This document shows, piece after piece, positions 7,650 to 16,042 of a DNA stretch of 28,518 bases (positions within the stretch are counted from its first letter, which is position 1; each line of letters starts with the position of its first letter). The position numbers and the translations under genes are program-made. This stretch comes from an uncultured Oscillospiraceae bacterium. Its GTDB lineage: Bacteria; Bacillota_A; Clostridia; Oscillospirales; Oscillospiraceae. The notes below the pieces were generated by a model. It was given only the letters and a program-made list of their open reading frames with translations. It did no database searches and was not told the origin of the DNA. The stretch is taken from positions 1 to 28,518 of the forward strand of contig CAAEDK010000102.1 in the NCBI GenBank assembly GCA_900754605.1, read 5' to 3'.

Positions 7650-10062
7650 TCCCTCCATCCGTCTTCTTGGCAGAAGTTTTCTTGGTGGTGGTTTTCTTTG
7701 CCGTACTCTTTTTGGTGGCAGCCTTTTTTGCTGTACTTTTAGACGCAGCAGTTTTCTCAGCCGACGTCTTGGACGCAGTCTTTTTGGTGCCTGTCTTGGA
7801 GGCTGCCGTCTTTTTAGCGGCGGTCTTTTTTCCAGCGGCCTTCTTTGCCTCGGGCTGCTTCTCCTCCGGGACAGTCCCGGCCCCGCCTTCCGCCTCCCCG
7901 GCGGCGTCCGACGTCTTTTTCTTCCAGCCGCCCCGCTTCTCCTCCGGGGTGAAGTTGGGGCAGCCCTCGTGGATGCAGAAGGGCTTTTTAAAGCCCCGTC
8001 CGGACTTCTTGAACATGGTCCAGCCGCACTCCGGACAGTTGTCCTTCACCGGCACATCCCAGGTCATAAAGTCGCACCTTCTAGTTTCATCCTTGCTGTT
8101 GAGATGCTCGCAGCAGTAATAAGTGTACTGCTTGTTTGTCTTTTTGCTCTTTCCCGTGCGCTTGAGCAGGCGGCCGCCGCACTTGGGGCACTTGCCGGGC
8201 ATCTCCACCACCAGGGGCATGGTGAAGTCGCACTCCGGCCAACCGGGGCAGGCCAGGAATCGGCCAAACCTGCCAGACTTGATGACCAGATTCCGGCCGC
8301 ACTGAGGACAGATCTCCTCCGAGACCTCATCTGGCACCTTGATACGCTCTCCATCCAGCTCCTGCTCCGCCTTATGGAGCTCGGCCTCAAAGTCCTCATA
8401 AAATTCGGACAGCACCCGCTTCCAGTCCACGCTGCCCTCCTCCACCTTGTCCAGTTTTTCCTCCATCTGGGCAGTAAAGGTTGGGTCCACGATGTCCTGG
8501 AACTTGTCCTTCATGAGGCCGGTAACCACCTCACCCAGAGGCGTGGGCCGGAGGGCCCGGCCCTCCTTCACTACATACTCCCGGTTGAGGATGGTGGAGA
8601 TGGTGGGTGCGTAGGTGGAGGGACGTCCAATTCCTTTCTCCTCCAGCGCACGGATCAGAGTGGCCTCGGAGTATCGGGCGGGGGGCTGGGTGAAGTGCTG
8701 CTCCTTCCGGGTCTCCTTCAGCTCCAAAGGCTCTCCCTCACGCAGGTCAGGTAGAGGAGACTGAGGCGCCTCCTCCTCATCGTCCCTGCCCTCCTCATAG
8801 ACGGCGGTGAAACCAGAGAATTTCAGTTCTGAGTGGCTGGCTCGGAAGGTATACCCGGCGGACTGCGCCTCGATGGAGACGCTGTCATATACCGCACTGG
8901 CCATTTGACAGGCCAGGAAGCGGCTCCAAATCAGCTTGTAGAGACGAAATTGCTCGCTGGTCAAATCCTTCTTAATCTCATCCGGTACCAGATTCACATC
9001 GGAGGGCCGGATAGCCTCGTGGGCGTCCTGAGCGTTGCCCTTCGCCTTGTAGTGCCGGGCCTGGGGTGGATAATACTCCCGGCCATAGCGGTGCTCAATA
9101 AAGCCCTTTGCCGCAGCGATGGCCTCCTCCGACAGGCGGAGGGAGTCGGTACGCATATAGGTGATCAGACCCACCGTGCCCTCGCCTGTGATGTCAACCC
9201 CCTCATAGAGCTGCTGGGCGATGGACATAGTGCGGGCAGGGGTCATATTCAGCTTGCGGGAGGCCTCCTGCTGAAGGGTGGATGTGGTGAAGGGGGGCGC
9301 TGGGTTGCGCAGCTTGTCCTGCCGCTTCACTCTGGAGACGGTGAAGGGCTGGCCTGACACCGCCTGGATCACAGCATCCGCCTCCGCCTCGCTGTGCAGC
9401 TCCATCTTCTTCTCCCGACCGTGGAACATCGCCTGGAACCCACCCAAATTGGGACGCACCCGGCCCAAGTCGGCCTGGATCGACCAGTATTCTTGGGGCT
9501 GGAAGGCACGGATCTCCTCCTCTCGCTCCACAACTAGGCGGGTAGCTACCGACTGCACTCGGCCAGCAGACAGCCCACGCCGGATTTTCTTCCACAGCAA
9601 GGGAGAGAGTTCATAGCCCACGATCCGGTCCAAGATGCGTCGGGCCTGCTGCGCGTCCACCAGGTTCTGGTCGATGGCCCGAGGGCTGGCGATGGACTCG
9701 TTGACTACCTTTTTGGTGATCTCATTGAACGTCACCCGATAGGTTTTGTCATCGGGGATGCCCAGCAGTTCCTTCAGATGCCAGGAGATGGCCTCCCCCT
9801 CTCGGTCGGGGTCGGTAGCCAGATAGACCCGGTCGCTCTTTTTGGCTGCTTTTTTCAGGTCGCTGATCACATCCTCCTTCCCTTTGATAGGCTGGTAGTT
9901 GGGAATAAACCCGCCTTCAATGTCCACACTCATTTTGCTCTTGGGCAAATCACGGACATGGCCCATAGATGCTTTCACTTCATATCCCGGGCCAAGGTAC
10001 TTCCCGATGGTCTTTGCCTTGGACGGGGACTCTACGATCACCAGATCAGTTTTTGATGCCAT
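7630..10062 (-). CDS. topA: DNA topoisomerase I (type IA) with lysine-rich tail
   Basis: This 810-aa enzyme relaxes negative supercoils through a single-strand break. The TOPRIM domain has VESPSKAK with Glu11 and ATDPDREGE with Asp84 and Asp86. The active-site tyrosine is Tyr302 in GLITYMRTDSLRLS. Three C-terminal zinc ribbons begin at CPQC (585), CPKC (625) and CPEC (676). After them, residues ~739-800 are almost only Lys, Ala, Thr and Ser in KKTA/KKST-like repeats, resembling histone H1 tails; similar basic tails are known in actinobacterial TopA, where they help processivity. The ATG is preceded by GGAGG. The gene follows dprA by 86 bases. The tail ends in a different reading frame over an apparent XRE relic. 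Confidence 0.97.
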   Translation of the reverse strand: MASKTDLVIVESPSKAKTIGKYLGPGYEVKASMGHVRDLPKSKMSVDIEGGFIPNYQPIKGKEDVISDLKKAAKKSDRVYLATDPDREGEAISWHLKELLGIPDDKTYRVTFNEITKKVVNESIASPRAIDQNLVDAQQARRILDRIVGYELSPLLWKKIRRGLSAGRVQSVATRLVVEREEEIRAFQPQEYWSIQADLGRVRPNLGGFQAMFHGREKKMELHSEAEADAVIQAVSGQPFTVSRVKRQDKLRNPAPPFTTSTLQQEASRKLNMTPARTMSIAQQLYEGVDITGEGTVGLITYMRTDSLRLSEEAIAAAKGFIEHRYGREYYPPQARHYKAKGNAQDAHEAIRPSDVNLVPDEIKKDLTSEQFRLYKLIWSRFLACQMASAVYDSVSIEAQSAGYTFRASHSELKFSGFTAVYEEGRDDEEEAPQSPLPDLREGEPLELKETRKEQHFTQPPARYSEATLIRALEEKGIGRPSTYAPTISTILNREYVVKEGRALRPTPLGEVVTGLMKDKFQDIVDPTFTAQMEEKLDKVEEGSVDWKRVLSEFYEDFEAELHKAEQELDGERIKVPDEVSEEICPQCGRNLVIKSGRFGRFLACPGWPECDFTMPLVVEMPGKCPKCGGRLLKRTGKSKKTNKQYTYYCCEHLNSKDETRRCDFMTWDVPVKDNCPECGWTMFKKSGRGFKKPFCIHEGCPNFTPEEKRGGWKKKTSDAAGEAEGGAGTVPEEKQPEAKKAAGKKTAAKKTAASKTGTKKTASKTSAEKTAASKSTAKKAATKKSTAKKTTTKKTSAKKTDGGSTDGEA

Positions 10063-10148
10063 TCTGCAATGACCTCCGAATTAGAAATATGAAACGCGGC
10101 GCTGCCGCACAAAAGAAATGATACTGGAGCGGAACCTTAGACCGCATC

Positions 10149-11405
10149 TTACTCCTCTAATTCCACCAGAGGGGAGAACCGCTTCCCAGGATGCTCCCGG
10201 GCAGCTCCGTCCACCTGGAGCATGGTGAGGGCGGACAGCACCCGGCGGGCCGGGATCTGGGTCTCCTCTACCAGCTCGTCCGCGGTACACGGTTTCTTCC
10301 GTCCCGCCATGGCCCGGAGCAGGGTCAGCTGGTCGTCGGTGAAGCGGGAGCGCTGCTCCCGCTTAGGGACCCGCTCCAGGTCTGGCCCCTTGTCCTCTTT
10401 CTGGCCGCTGGGCACAGGATCTTCTGTCCGATCCTTCTCCGGCCTGGTCTCCTCCAGGGCCCTTCGGCTCCGCAGCTGCTCCAACCGCTGCTGGGCCGCC
10501 TCCGGCGGCAGCGGGGCGGACTGGGACAGTTTATGGGGAAAGCGGAGCCAGTACTCTTCCAGGATGTCTTGGGTACAGGTCACCGGATGCGCTCCCTGAC
10601 GGATCAGCCAGTTAGGTCCCTCGCTTCTGGGGGCGTCGATGTTCCCCGGCACCGCAAAAATATCCCGATCCTGATCCATGGCGTGCTCCACGGTTTTCAT
10701 GGTCCCACTGAACCGGGCGCACTCCACCGCCACCACACCCAGGGACAGCCCGCTGATAAGGCGGTTGCGCACCGGGAAGTGCTCCGCCTTGTGGCGTGTG
10801 CCAGGCGGGTACTCGCTGATGAGCGCTCCGGCCGCCGCCACATCCTCATACAGAAAGCGGTTCTGACTTGGATAGGGCACGTCCCCCCCGCCTGCCAGTA
10901 CAGAGACCACAGGTCCGCCTCCCTTAAGCGCCCCCTTCAGAGCGGCAGAGTCGATCCCCTGGGCAATACCGGAGACTAACAAAGCCCCGCCCCGTGCCAG
11001 TTCCAGGCCCAGCTGAGCAGCTACCCGCTCCCCGTAGGGTGAGGGCTCCCGGCTGCCCACCACGCCGATGGCCGCTTCTTCATCAAAGCGGAACACCCGG
11101 CCTCGGATATACAGTACCGCAGGCGGTGCAGCAATCTCCCGCAGGCGGCTGGGATAGTCCCCGTCTTGCAGCGTCATCACCCGCAGACCCAAACGGTCAC
11201 ACTCCCCCAGGATCCGGTCTGGCTCCTCCATCCCCTTCTCCCGGAGAGACATCCGGGCTGCGGCGGGCAATTCTGGGATCTGATCGTACTGCTCCGGATC
11301 AGCATAAAACGCCCGCTCCGGCGTGCCGAAGTACTCCAGCACCCGAAGCACACCTTTTGGGCCCAGCGCCTTTCTTGTGGCCAGCCAGATCCACTCCTGA
11401 AGCAT
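10149..11405 (-). CDS. dprA: DNA-processing protein DprA (Smf)
   Basis: DprA loads RecA on incoming single-stranded DNA during natural transformation. The 418-aa protein has a helical N-terminal region, a Rossmann-like core with VGSREPSPYGERVA, SGIAQGIDSAAL, PVVSVLAGGGDVPYPSQN and SEYPPG, and a C-terminal winged-helix domain (ELVEETQIPARRVLSALTML). Between core and winged helix is a charged linker rich in Glu, Lys and Arg. The ATG at 11405 has GAGGAGGG upstream; a start six codons earlier would overlap that site. It is the first gene of the dprA-topA-trmFO run and is divergent from the MFS gene with an 81-base gap. Confidence 0.95.
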   Translation of the reverse strand: MLQEWIWLATRKALGPKGVLRVLEYFGTPERAFYADPEQYDQIPELPAAARMSLREKGMEEPDRILGECDRLGLRVMTLQDGDYPSRLREIAAPPAVLYIRGRVFRFDEEAAIGVVGSREPSPYGERVAAQLGLELARGGALLVSGIAQGIDSAALKGALKGGGPVVSVLAGGGDVPYPSQNRFLYEDVAAAGALISEYPPGTRHKAEHFPVRNRLISGLSLGVVAVECARFSGTMKTVEHAMDQDRDIFAVPGNIDAPRSEGPNWLIRQGAHPVTCTQDILEEYWLRFPHKLSQSAPLPPEAAQQRLEQLRSRRALEETRPEKDRTEDPVPSGQKEDKGPDLERVPKREQRSRFTDDQLTLLRAMAGRKKPCTADELVEETQIPARRVLSALTMLQVDGAAREHPGKRFSPLVELEE

Positions 11406-11486
11406 GGAGTGCCCTCCTCTCATAGAATATCTTTACAACCGCCGTCGTTCTGTGATACGCTTATGGCACGAAATGGGGGGATTTCT

Positions 11487-12722
11487 GTGAGAATTGCCAG
11501 TCGCGCTCCGATCCAACGTACCAGCATCCGGGCCTGGTTGGTCTGCTTGGGCTGTGGGCTAGCTCTATTTACCGTGATGGGGTTGGGGGTCAATGCCTTT
11601 ACGGTCTATCAACCTCATCTTCTCCACATCCACGGCTTCACCAACGCCCAGGGCTCCTGGATCACCACAGTCCGCAGCCTATTCGCCCTGCTGTCCATGC
11701 TCACCGTAGACCGGTTATGCCGTCGGCTTGGTCTGCGGAATACTATGCTCTTGGGGATGGGCTGCTTTGTGATTTCCTATCTTCTCTTTGGCTTTGCACA
11801 CAGCTTCCCCGCCTACTGTGGTGGGGCAGTCTTATCCGGCCTAGCCTATGGCTACGGGGGGATGATCCCCCTCACGCTTGTCATTTCCCGTTGGTTCGCC
11901 ACTGGTCGAGGCTTTGCCCTTGGGATGGCCGCCGCAGGAAGTGGGATTTCCACCATCTTTGCCCCGCCTCTCATTACCAGAGCCATCCAGACCATGGGAC
12001 TGCCTGCCGCCTTTCTTTGGGAAGCAGCTTCCGGAGTACTGCTCACTCTGCTGGTATTCCTTTTGGTACGGGACTCCCCTGATTGCCCAGAATCTCAGAA
12101 TACAGCGGCGCCTGTATCCGGCATCCAAGGAACCAGGCTAGGACATCCATTCCTTTGGATGATGCTTTTGGCCGCCTTTCTCACCGGCGGGCCCTGTGGG
12201 CCTGGCTTCTCCCATCTCACGGTACTGTACACCTCCGCCGGCTTTTCCAGCGGAACAGCAGCTCTTCTCATGTCCTACCTGGGGCTTGTCCTCATCGTCG
12301 CTAAGGTACTCTATGGATGGCTCAGCGACCGTCTGGGCAGCCGGATGGCCAACAACCTCATCTTTGGCGTTTTTCTGGCCGGCTTCGCCCTGTGCTGTCT
12401 GGCCCCCACCCAGAGTCTCCCACTGGCCGCCGCCGCCATCACCCTGACCGGTCTTGGGATGCCCCTCTCTTCCGTCACACTCTCTGTGTGGGCAGGAGAT
12501 CTGAGCGCATCGGAGGACTATGACCGGCTGGTCAAGTGGCTGTCCTCCGCCTATATGCTGGGTTCCCTGGTTACAGGGCCAGTCCCCGGCCTGCTGGCCG
12601 ATCGCTTTGGAGGCAGTTACGTTCCCGCCTATGTCCTGTTCCTGCTCTTTCTTCTGGTCTCCATGCTGCTCATTCAGACCGTCTACCGGCAGGCCAATGT
12701 AGGCGGCAGGCCCCAAAACTGA
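11487..12722 (+). CDS. Major facilitator superfamily transporter (OFA/MCT-like)
   Basis: The only plus-strand core gene encodes a 411-aa membrane protein with about twelve hydrophobic segments. LGVNAFTVYQPHL followed by the TM2-3 block VDRLCRRLGLRNTMLLGMG and YGYGGMIPLTLVISRWF resemble the oxalate/formate antiporter and monocarboxylate branch of the MFS, so a small organic acid is a likely substrate. The second half starts at PFLWMMLLAAFL and holds the loop YGWLSDRLGSRM. I chose GTG at 11487 because GGGGGG lies six bases upstream; an ATG at 11463 in frame has no ribosome site but cannot be excluded. It is convergent with the methyltransferase gene. Confidence 0.85.
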   Translation: MRIASRAPIQRTSIRAWLVCLGCGLALFTVMGLGVNAFTVYQPHLLHIHGFTNAQGSWITTVRSLFALLSMLTVDRLCRRLGLRNTMLLGMGCFVISYLLFGFAHSFPAYCGGAVLSGLAYGYGGMIPLTLVISRWFATGRGFALGMAAAGSGISTIFAPPLITRAIQTMGLPAAFLWEAASGVLLTLLVFLLVRDSPDCPESQNTAAPVSGIQGTRLGHPFLWMMLLAAFLTGGPCGPGFSHLTVLYTSAGFSSGTAALLMSYLGLVLIVAKVLYGWLSDRLGSRMANNLIFGVFLAGFALCCLAPTQSLPLAAAAITLTGLGMPLSSVTLSVWAGDLSASEDYDRLVKWLSSAYMLGSLVTGPVPGLLADRFGGSYVPAYVLFLLFLLVSMLLIQTVYRQANVGGRPQN

Positions 12723-12767
12723 ACGATCCGGTGCGTCCGGCTCCCAGAGCCCGGGCGCGCCGTTTGT

Positions 12768-13544
12768 TTACTCCTCCAGCCCACCCTGGCAGACCATCTC
12801 CCACAAAACAATCGAAGCCGCAGCAGCTGCGTTGAGGGATTCGCAGCGGCTCCTCATGGGAATGCGGATCGTTTGTCCGCATCGGTCCAGCAGAGCCTGA
12901 GAGACCCCCTGCCCCTCGCTGCCGATGATCACTGCGCACTGGTTCAGATCTGCCCGCTCCAGTGAGACCGTATCTGCCCGCAGGGCAGTGGCGTACAGCG
13001 GCAGACCAGACCGCTCCAACAGCGCACACAGCTCCTCTGATCCGATTTCCCATACTGGGAGCCGGAAGCAGGCTCCCATAGAAGCCCGCACCGTCTTAGG
13101 CCCATAGGGATCAGCGCAGCCATTTACCAACAGAAGCCCATCCGCCCCCATGGCGTCGGCGGTTCGCCAGATGGTCCCCACATTCCCCGGGTCCTGCACC
13201 CCATCCAACACCAGATACCGCCGACCCTCCAGCTGATCCGGTGGAGCAGTCTTGGGCAGGCGTGCCAGAAATAGGGCGCCCTGAGGAGCATTCATGGGGG
13301 AGATGGTTTCCATCACATCCCTGGGCACCTGAATGGCCCGAACGCCTTGAGGCAACTCCGGCACCTCTTCGCCTTCTGACACTACAACTGTGGTCAGTGG
13401 GGCTTGCCAGCGCAGAGCTTCCTCTAACAGCTTGACACCATCCCCCAAGTACTCGCCAGCTTCCCTGCGGGCCTTGACACTGCCCGAGGACAGCTTCCTT
13501 ATTTTCATTAAAAGTGGGTTCTTCCTGCTGGTGATCCGCTCCAT
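12768..13544 (-). CDS. TrmH/SpoU-family 23S rRNA 2'-O-methyltransferase
   Basis: This 258-aa protein should methylate a ribose in 23S rRNA using S-adenosylmethionine. An N-terminal substrate-binding domain (ITSRKNPLLMKIRKL) precedes a SPOUT knot with the three family motifs: DPGNVGTIWRTADA (Asn121, Arg127), IIGSEGQGVS (Glu210) and RCESLNAAAAASIVLWEM (Ser236, Asn238). Many Firmicutes keep such a gene, often called ysgA, beside pheS. Here it follows the metG fragment instead. The ATG at 13544 is chosen from GGAG nine bases upstream and the usual family start; an ATG at codon -18 is a weaker alternative. Exact target nucleotide unknown. Confidence 0.9.
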   Translation of the reverse strand: MERITSRKNPLLMKIRKLSSGSVKARREAGEYLGDGVKLLEEALRWQAPLTTVVVSEGEEVPELPQGVRAIQVPRDVMETISPMNAPQGALFLARLPKTAPPDQLEGRRYLVLDGVQDPGNVGTIWRTADAMGADGLLLVNGCADPYGPKTVRASMGACFRLPVWEIGSEELCALLERSGLPLYATALRADTVSLERADLNQCAVIIGSEGQGVSQALLDRCGQTIRIPMRSRCESLNAAAAASIVLWEMVCQGGLEE

Positions 13545-13634
13545 CGTAAACCGCTCCAGTCGCACATTTCTTTGGGCGCCAAACTTCTGTTCCAGCATAG
13601 CGTGTCCGCCCAACTTTGACTCCTGCGCAGAAAA

Positions 13635-13667
13635 GCATACCAATGGTAATAACTTCCATTGGTATGC
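13635..13667 (-). terminator. Terminator downstream of the metG fragment
   Basis: Perfect arms GCATACCAATGG (13635-13646) and CCATTGGTATGC (13656-13667) with a 9-base loop are followed on the minus strand by TTTTCTG. It lies about 90 bases after the stop of the metG fragment. Confidence 0.7.
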
Positions 13668-13756
13668 CTTTCCGAATCATCAGTTTAAGGGTCTCATATT
13701 GGAGATCTCCCGTTTCATTGCGTTCAAATCTACTCTGCCTCCGGCCCTTTCCTGGC

Positions 13757-14260
13757 TCAATACAGCTTGGCGCCTGCGGGGATCCGGTCATCCACCATCA
13801 GCAGATTCAGGCCCTCATGGCCGTCCTCTTCATGCACGGCAGAAATCAGCATTCCCTCTGAGGCAATACCCATCATCTTGCGGGGCGGCAAGTTAACAAT
13901 GGCAATCGCCGTCTTACCAACCAACTCCTCGGGCTCATAATACTCATGGATCCCGCTGAGGATCACGCGATCCTTTCCAGATCCGTCATCCAGCACGAAC
14001 TTCAACAGTTTCTTGCTCTTAGGAACAGCGGAGCACTCCTTGATTTTCACGGCCCGATAATCGGATTTTGCAAAGGTCTCAAAATCCACAAATTCCTCAA
14101 ACAGAGGCTCGATCTTTACCTTGGAGAAATCGATGGCCGCATCCTTCTTCTCTTCTTGAATAGCGGGGGCCTTAGCCTTAGCGGGGATATCTGTAGGCTT
14201 CATAGTCGGGAATAGAATTTCCGGCTTCTGCAAAGTGTTATAAGTTTCTGTATTCCGCAT
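13757..14260 (-). CDS. metG: C-terminal tRNA-binding domain of methionyl-tRNA synthetase, cut off from its catalytic part
   Basis: The 167-aa frame has the OB-fold tRNA-binding (Trbp111-like) domain that ends MetG in many Clostridia: VKIKECSAVPKSKKLLKFVL, VILSGIHEYYEPEELVGK, NLPPRKMMGIASEGML and the typical end VDDRIPAGAKLY. Before it, LQKPEILFP looks like the linker that follows the anticodon-binding domain. The catalytic ~480 residues are absent, and the frame starts 88 bases from an integrase gene. The apparent ATG follows GAGAGGA by about nine bases, so the piece could still be translated alone; stand-alone domains of this kind can bind tRNA. I infer that the element entered metG at the domain linker. 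Alternatively it is a separate beta-type subunit gene. Confidence 0.75.
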   Translation of the reverse strand: MRNTETYNTLQKPEILFPTMKPTDIPAKAKAPAIQEEKKDAAIDFSKVKIEPLFEEFVDFETFAKSDYRAVKIKECSAVPKSKKLLKFVLDDGSGKDRVILSGIHEYYEPEELVGKTAIAIVNLPPRKMMGIASEGMLISAVHEEDGHEGLNLLMVDDRIPAGAKLY

Positions 14261-14310
14261 TTTGAGGTGTCCTCTCGAACTTTTGGATTTATAACTTGGT
14301 ATAAGTTTCT
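14231..14310. repeat. Att-like region: direct repeat TATAAGTTTCT at the element end
   Basis: TATAAGTTTCT occurs at 14239-14249, inside the metG fragment coding sequence, and again at 14300-14310, in the element. The second copy is part of an inverted pair AACTT / AAGTT around GGTAT, the form of a tyrosine-recombinase core site. The first copy has a matching left half only. I infer that strand exchange took place in or near the shared ACTTATA bases. Confidence 0.45.
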
Positions 14311-14324
14311 ACCGTTTCATCACC

Positions 14325-14348
14325 AATGGGGGTAAAAATGGGGGTAAA
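14325..14348. repeat. Perfect tandem 12-bp repeat next to the integrase stop codon
   Basis: AATGGGGGTAAA occurs twice back to back (14325-14336 and 14337-14348), ending one base before the integrase stop codon. Short direct repeats at this place are typical of arm-type binding sites for the N-terminal domain of Tn916-like integrases. Confidence 0.6.
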
Positions 14349-15620
14349 TCAACTGATTCGGATTTTGCCCTCCAGATTCGCAAAACTTGCTACTTTCTTT
14401 TCCTTGGTTGCCTCATTATAAACATTCATCGTCGTCGTGATATCTGCATGTCCCATAATCTCCTGTATAACTTTCAGGTCACGTTCATTTTCACAGAATC
14501 TGGTGCAGAAAGTGTGTCTTAAATTGTGGCAAGAAAAATGTGGCAGCAGCTCTGGACACCGTTTTTCCATTTTGGCCTTTTGCTTTTCCTCGGCATTATA
14601 ATCCCTGCAGATACGCTCAATCGCTCGGTTAACACAATGTGGGTTAAGTACATCTCCATAGCGTGTCGAGAAAATAAAGCCCGAATAGCCGTCAATGACA
14701 CAATCATTGAAGCCCTCTTCCATCTGGCGCAACCGTTCCTGCAGGAGCGCGTGCTTTACTTCTGCGAGCATCGGGATTATCCTGATTCCCGCTCTCGTTT
14801 TCGGTGTGTTCACATGAAATCCAACTTTTCCGGTGCTTTCCCGTTTGCGGTACACAAGATTGTGGTTAATGGATATAATTCCCTGCGAAAAGTCACAATC
14901 CTGCCAGCGCAGCCCCACCACTTCGCCGATCCTGCAGCCTGTCCCCAGCAACACTGTAAATACCGACAGCCAATGCCTGTAAGTCGGCGATGAAGAAACA
15001 TAACTAATAAAAGCAGATTGTTGCGCTTCTGTCAAGGCTTTTCTTTTCGGCTTCTCCCAGTTATGGGTCCTTTTGATTTCGTTCATTACGCCATCGGTCG
15101 GATTCAACCGAATGATGCCGTCTCGAACTGCTGTAGAAAAAACCGGATGAAGAATTGTGTGTATGACTTCCATACTGTTTGGTTTGAATCCCTTGTCGTG
15201 AATCAAGGACAAATAAAACTTCTTGATATCACTATATTTGATATTCGACAACTTCATCTGTCCGATTTCTTCCCGTACATACTTATCATACATGTATTTA
15301 TAGTTTTCTCTGGTAGACTCCTTGATCTCAATCTTCTGCGCAATATATCTATCATAATGGTAATTCAGCGTCGTCCGGTCTGCTTCGTGTGTTTTGATTC
15401 CATCTTCCAGATCTCTTCGGATTCGCTTTTCCATTGAACGCAGTGATTCAGCGTCTCGTTTCCCAGGCGGGATCCTATCTGTGTCGACCAGTCTCCAACT
15501 ATATACGCTGTGCCTACCTCCTTTTTCATCATAGTACCTATACTCGTATTTGCCATCCTCTCGTTGTCGTTCCCCTTGTTTCAGGAGACGCCCTTTGGAA
15601 TCGCGTCTTTTGTCGGACAC
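14349..15620 (-). CDS. int: Tn916-type tyrosine integrase
   Basis: This 423-aa recombinase should excise and insert the element. The N-terminus, SDKRRDSKGRLLKQGE, matches the Tn916-integrase arm-binding domain. The SAM-like core-binding domain covers about residues 85-175. The catalytic domain has Arg230 in GTGCRIGEVVGLRW, Lys274, His365 and Arg368 in HNLRHTFC, His391 in GHADITTTMNVY and the nucleophile Tyr401. I chose the GTG at 15620 because AAGGAGG lies six bases upstream and the family starts there; 31 more codons are open upstream. A promoter is visible at 15657-15685. It lies between the att region and the excisionase gene, the usual end-of-element order. Confidence 0.95.
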   Translation of the reverse strand: MSDKRRDSKGRLLKQGERQREDGKYEYRYYDEKGGRHSVYSWRLVDTDRIPPGKRDAESLRSMEKRIRRDLEDGIKTHEADRTTLNYHYDRYIAQKIEIKESTRENYKYMYDKYVREEIGQMKLSNIKYSDIKKFYLSLIHDKGFKPNSMEVIHTILHPVFSTAVRDGIIRLNPTDGVMNEIKRTHNWEKPKRKALTEAQQSAFISYVSSSPTYRHWLSVFTVLLGTGCRIGEVVGLRWQDCDFSQGIISINHNLVYRKRESTGKVGFHVNTPKTRAGIRIIPMLAEVKHALLQERLRQMEEGFNDCVIDGYSGFIFSTRYGDVLNPHCVNRAIERICRDYNAEEKQKAKMEKRCPELLPHFSCHNLRHTFCTRFCENERDLKVIQEIMGHADITTTMNVYNEATKEKKVASFANLEGKIRIS

Positions 15621-15656
15621 AATATCCTCCTTCCAAGAGAATGCCCACACACATAT

Positions 15657-15685
15657 ATAATAATATGAACATCCCATGTTTTCAA
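15657..15685 (-). promoter_or_regulatory. Promoter of the integrase gene
   Basis: On the minus strand TTGAAA (15680-15685), 17 bases and TATTAT (15657-15662) lie 37 bases upstream of the integrase start. A second TATTAT overlaps with a shorter spacer. Confidence 0.6.
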
Positions 15686-15712
15686 TAAGTTTTCTGTAAT
15701 TTCCCTGTTGCA

Positions 15713-15746
15713 AAGCCGGGATACAGCATCCGCTGCATCCCGGCTT
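15713..15746 (-). terminator. Hairpin between xis and int
   Basis: Arms AAGCCGGGAT (15713-15722) and ATCCCGGCTT (15737-15746) enclose a further CAGC/GCTG stem. It starts 15 bases after the xis stop. Only three U follow on the minus strand, so it may attenuate rather than stop transcription into int. Confidence 0.5.
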
Positions 15747-15760
15747 CCATCCAAAATTGG

Positions 15761-15961
15761 TTACACTGTATCCACGTCTTCCAAGTATCTCTCGAATTTT
15801 TTTCGTTTGATCAACCGCTTAGCCCCGACCCGAATCACAAACTCGCAATCTGGGTTGCTGGTTATCTCCCGCAATTTGTTGGTTCCGATCCCGAAGTAGG
15901 CAGCCGCTTCATCTATCGTCAAATTTGCCTTTTCCCAAATGGGAACCTCTTGTTTTTCCAT
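15761..15961 (-). CDS. xis: Excisionase (Tn916 Xis-like)
   Basis: The 66-aa basic protein has a winged-helix DNA-binding fold of the excisionase group: PIWEKANLTIDEAAAYFGIG (about residues 8-27) recalls Tn916 Xis, which has PIWE...LT..EA..YF.IG at the same place, and KRLIKRKKFERYLE closes the domain. It should bend DNA at the element end and favour excision with the integrase. GGGAG lies seven bases before the ATG. It is 140 bases upstream of int in the same direction, separated by a hairpin and a promoter, so the two can be controlled apart. Confidence 0.9.
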   Translation of the reverse strand: MEKQEVPIWEKANLTIDEAAAYFGIGTNKLREITSNPDCEFVIRVGAKRLIKRKKFERYLEDVDTV

Positions 15962-16042
15962 GTTTCATCTCCCTTTCTGTCTGAATCCAAAAAGCAACGG
16001 GCGGCGGCTGGCTAAGCCGCTCCGCGAGACTTACTCCCCGAG

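Noticed and set aside
13111..13791. Minus-strand frame of 226 codons over the methyltransferase gene
   Set aside because: It mostly overlaps the SpoU methyltransferase in another frame and crosses the metG terminator.
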